Assembly (NCBI GenBank): GCA_038236965.1
Contig: JBBRZF010000089.1
Span: 1 to 13,728 of the forward strand
DNA length: 13,728 nt
Direction: 5' to 3'
Source of the DNA: JBBRZF01 sp038236965
GTDB taxonomy: Bacteria; Acidobacteriota; Terriglobia; Terriglobales; Acidobacteriaceae
Shown: one piece after another, positions 12,810 to 13,728 of the stretch
Position numbering within the stretch: position 1 is the first letter of the stretch
How the letters are laid out: every line of letters starts with the position of its first letter
Made by a program: the position numbers and the translations under genes
The notes under the pieces: generated by a model
Databases searched by the model: none
Seen by the model: only the letters and a program-made list of their open reading frames with translations
What the model was told of the DNA's origin: nothing

Positions 12810-13728
12810 TCAGAATCCCACGAAGACCGGTTCCGTCGTCAACTCCACCTCGAACCGTTGCCGCACTTTTTCCTGTATCAAATTTTTCAGCGTCATCACC
12901 TCTGACGCTCTGGCTCCGCCGCGATTCACGATGGCGAGCGCGTGTCGGCGCGAGATGCCGACATGTCCCAGCACAAATCCTTTTTGCATGCCGCTCTGTT
13001 CCACCAGCCATGCCGCGGGAACCTTCACACGGCCGTTGCCCGCCGGATACTTCGGCACCGCGCTTTTCGAGGATGCCGAGATGCGTTCGTAATGCGCCGC
13101 GTCCACCACGGGGTTCTTGAAGAAGGAACCTGCGCTGCGGGCATCCTCGTCGCCTTCCACGATCAGCATCGCCTTCGAACGACGAATCTCTTTTACCGCT
13201 TCGCGCACTTCGTGCAGAGTCGCCTCTGCCTCGCGTCCCGCAAAATGTTTCTTCAGATCGGCGTATTCCAGCTTCGGCCTTCCGCCTTGTGAAAGTGCGT
13301 AGGTGACGCGAGTCAAAAGGTACTTCCCGCGATCCGCGCCGTTGAACCGGCTGGTCCTGTAAGTAAACTCGCACTCCGCGTTGCTCAGTTCGCGCATCTC
13401 GCCCGACTCAAGTTCCAGCGCGCGAACGCTGATGATCGTCTCGGCGACGTCTTGCCCGTAGGCTCCCACGTTCTGCACCGGAGTTCCGCCGACCGTACCC
13501 GGAATCCCGCTTAAACATTCCACTCCCGCGCAATTCAACTTCACGCTTTCCGCGACGACTGCATCCCAATCCGCGCCCGCACCGGCCGTGATCAGCGTGC
13601 GACCCTTCTCTTCGCGCGAGTCGATGCCGGCAATCGCCATCTTGATCACCAGTCCCGGCCAGCCTTCGTCCGAAATCACCAGATTGCTTCCGCCGCCCAG
13701 CACGAAGACCGGGACTTCGCCCTGACCC
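12810..13728 (-). CDS. murB: UDP-N-acetylenolpyruvoylglucosamine reductase MurB (5' end outside window)
   Basis: FAD- and NADPH-dependent reduction of UDP-GlcNAc-enolpyruvate to UDP-MurNAc, the second committed step of peptidoglycan precursor synthesis; cytoplasmic. The frame is open to the right edge (reading GQGEVPVFVLGGGSNLV), so the GTG at 13703 is internal and roughly the first 50 residues are missing. The FAD-binding motifs GGGSNLV and GIPGTVGGTPVQNVGAYGQD are present. The catalytic set is visible: Tyr/Arg in FTYRTSRF, Ser in AGSFFKNP and the C-terminal Glu in TTEPVFVGF. The YRxSxF segment and C-terminal length fit the type I (E. coli-like) enzyme. It converges on the rhomboid gene with only 39 bp between stop codons, and I see no terminator there. 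Confidence 0.95.
   Translation of the reverse strand, partial: GQGEVPVFVLGGGSNLVISDEGWPGLVIKMAIAGIDSREEKGRTLITAGAGADWDAVVAESVKLNCAGVECLSGIPGTVGGTPVQNVGAYGQDVAETIISVRALELESGEMRELSNAECEFTYRTSRFNGADRGKYLLTRVTYALSQGGRPKLEYADLKKHFAGREAEATLHEVREAVKEIRRSKAMLIVEGDEDARSAGSFFKNPVVDAAHYERISASSKSAVPKYPAGNGRVKVPAAWLVEQSGMQKGFVLGHVGISRRHALAIVNRGGARASEVMTLKNLIQEKVRQRFEVELTTEPVFVGF

Overview
The window is GC-rich bacterial chromosome, roughly 55-60% G+C by eye, with dense housekeeping genes. Several features suggest a soil-type Acidobacteriota (Terriglobia-like) genome: the two small exported proteins at 3391-4529 resemble families I remember mainly from that phylum, and the intergenic repeats, the rhomboid-TPR fusion and the YVTN-propeller lipoprotein fit. 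This assignment is inference from memory, not a search result. There are eight complete protein genes, two genes cut by the window edges (murE on the left, murB on the right), and one apparent 3' gene remnant. I see no tRNA, rRNA, CRISPR array, insertion sequence or phage gene.

Minus-strand block (1-9007), in transcription order: nfo (endonuclease IV, base-excision repair), leuS (leucyl-tRNA synthetase with an extra ~100-residue N-terminus), a repeat-rich gap (4530-5142), two tightly coupled small exported proteins of unknown function, a second long gap (2822-3390), guaA (GMP synthase) and murE (peptidoglycan precursor ligase, partial). Intrinsic terminators follow leuS, the small exported pair and guaA, so these are mostly separate transcription units. 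murE follows the guaA terminator and has a -10-like box only 9 nt before its ATG.

Plus-strand block (9110-12770): a type I-beta DAHP synthase (first step of the shikimate pathway) overlaps by 4 nt (GTGA) a YVTN-type beta-propeller lipoprotein. It is followed after 32 nt by a three-part membrane protein made of a zinc ribbon, a rhomboid serine protease and TPR repeats. This looks like one operon diverging from nfo. It converges on murB (minus strand, partial).

The unusual material is in the two gaps. Three copies of a dispersed GC-rich hairpin element, all in the same orientation, lie just downstream of terminator-like hairpins. Two of them bracket a 36-codon 3' gene remnant that still has its stop codon and a terminator-like hairpin. 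A 180-bp stretch (3001-3180) has G outnumbering C 83 to 16 on the plus strand. I found no convincing new multi-gene system; the best leads are the repeat/terminator arrangement, the gene remnant, the small exported pair and the zinc ribbon-rhomboid-TPR protein.
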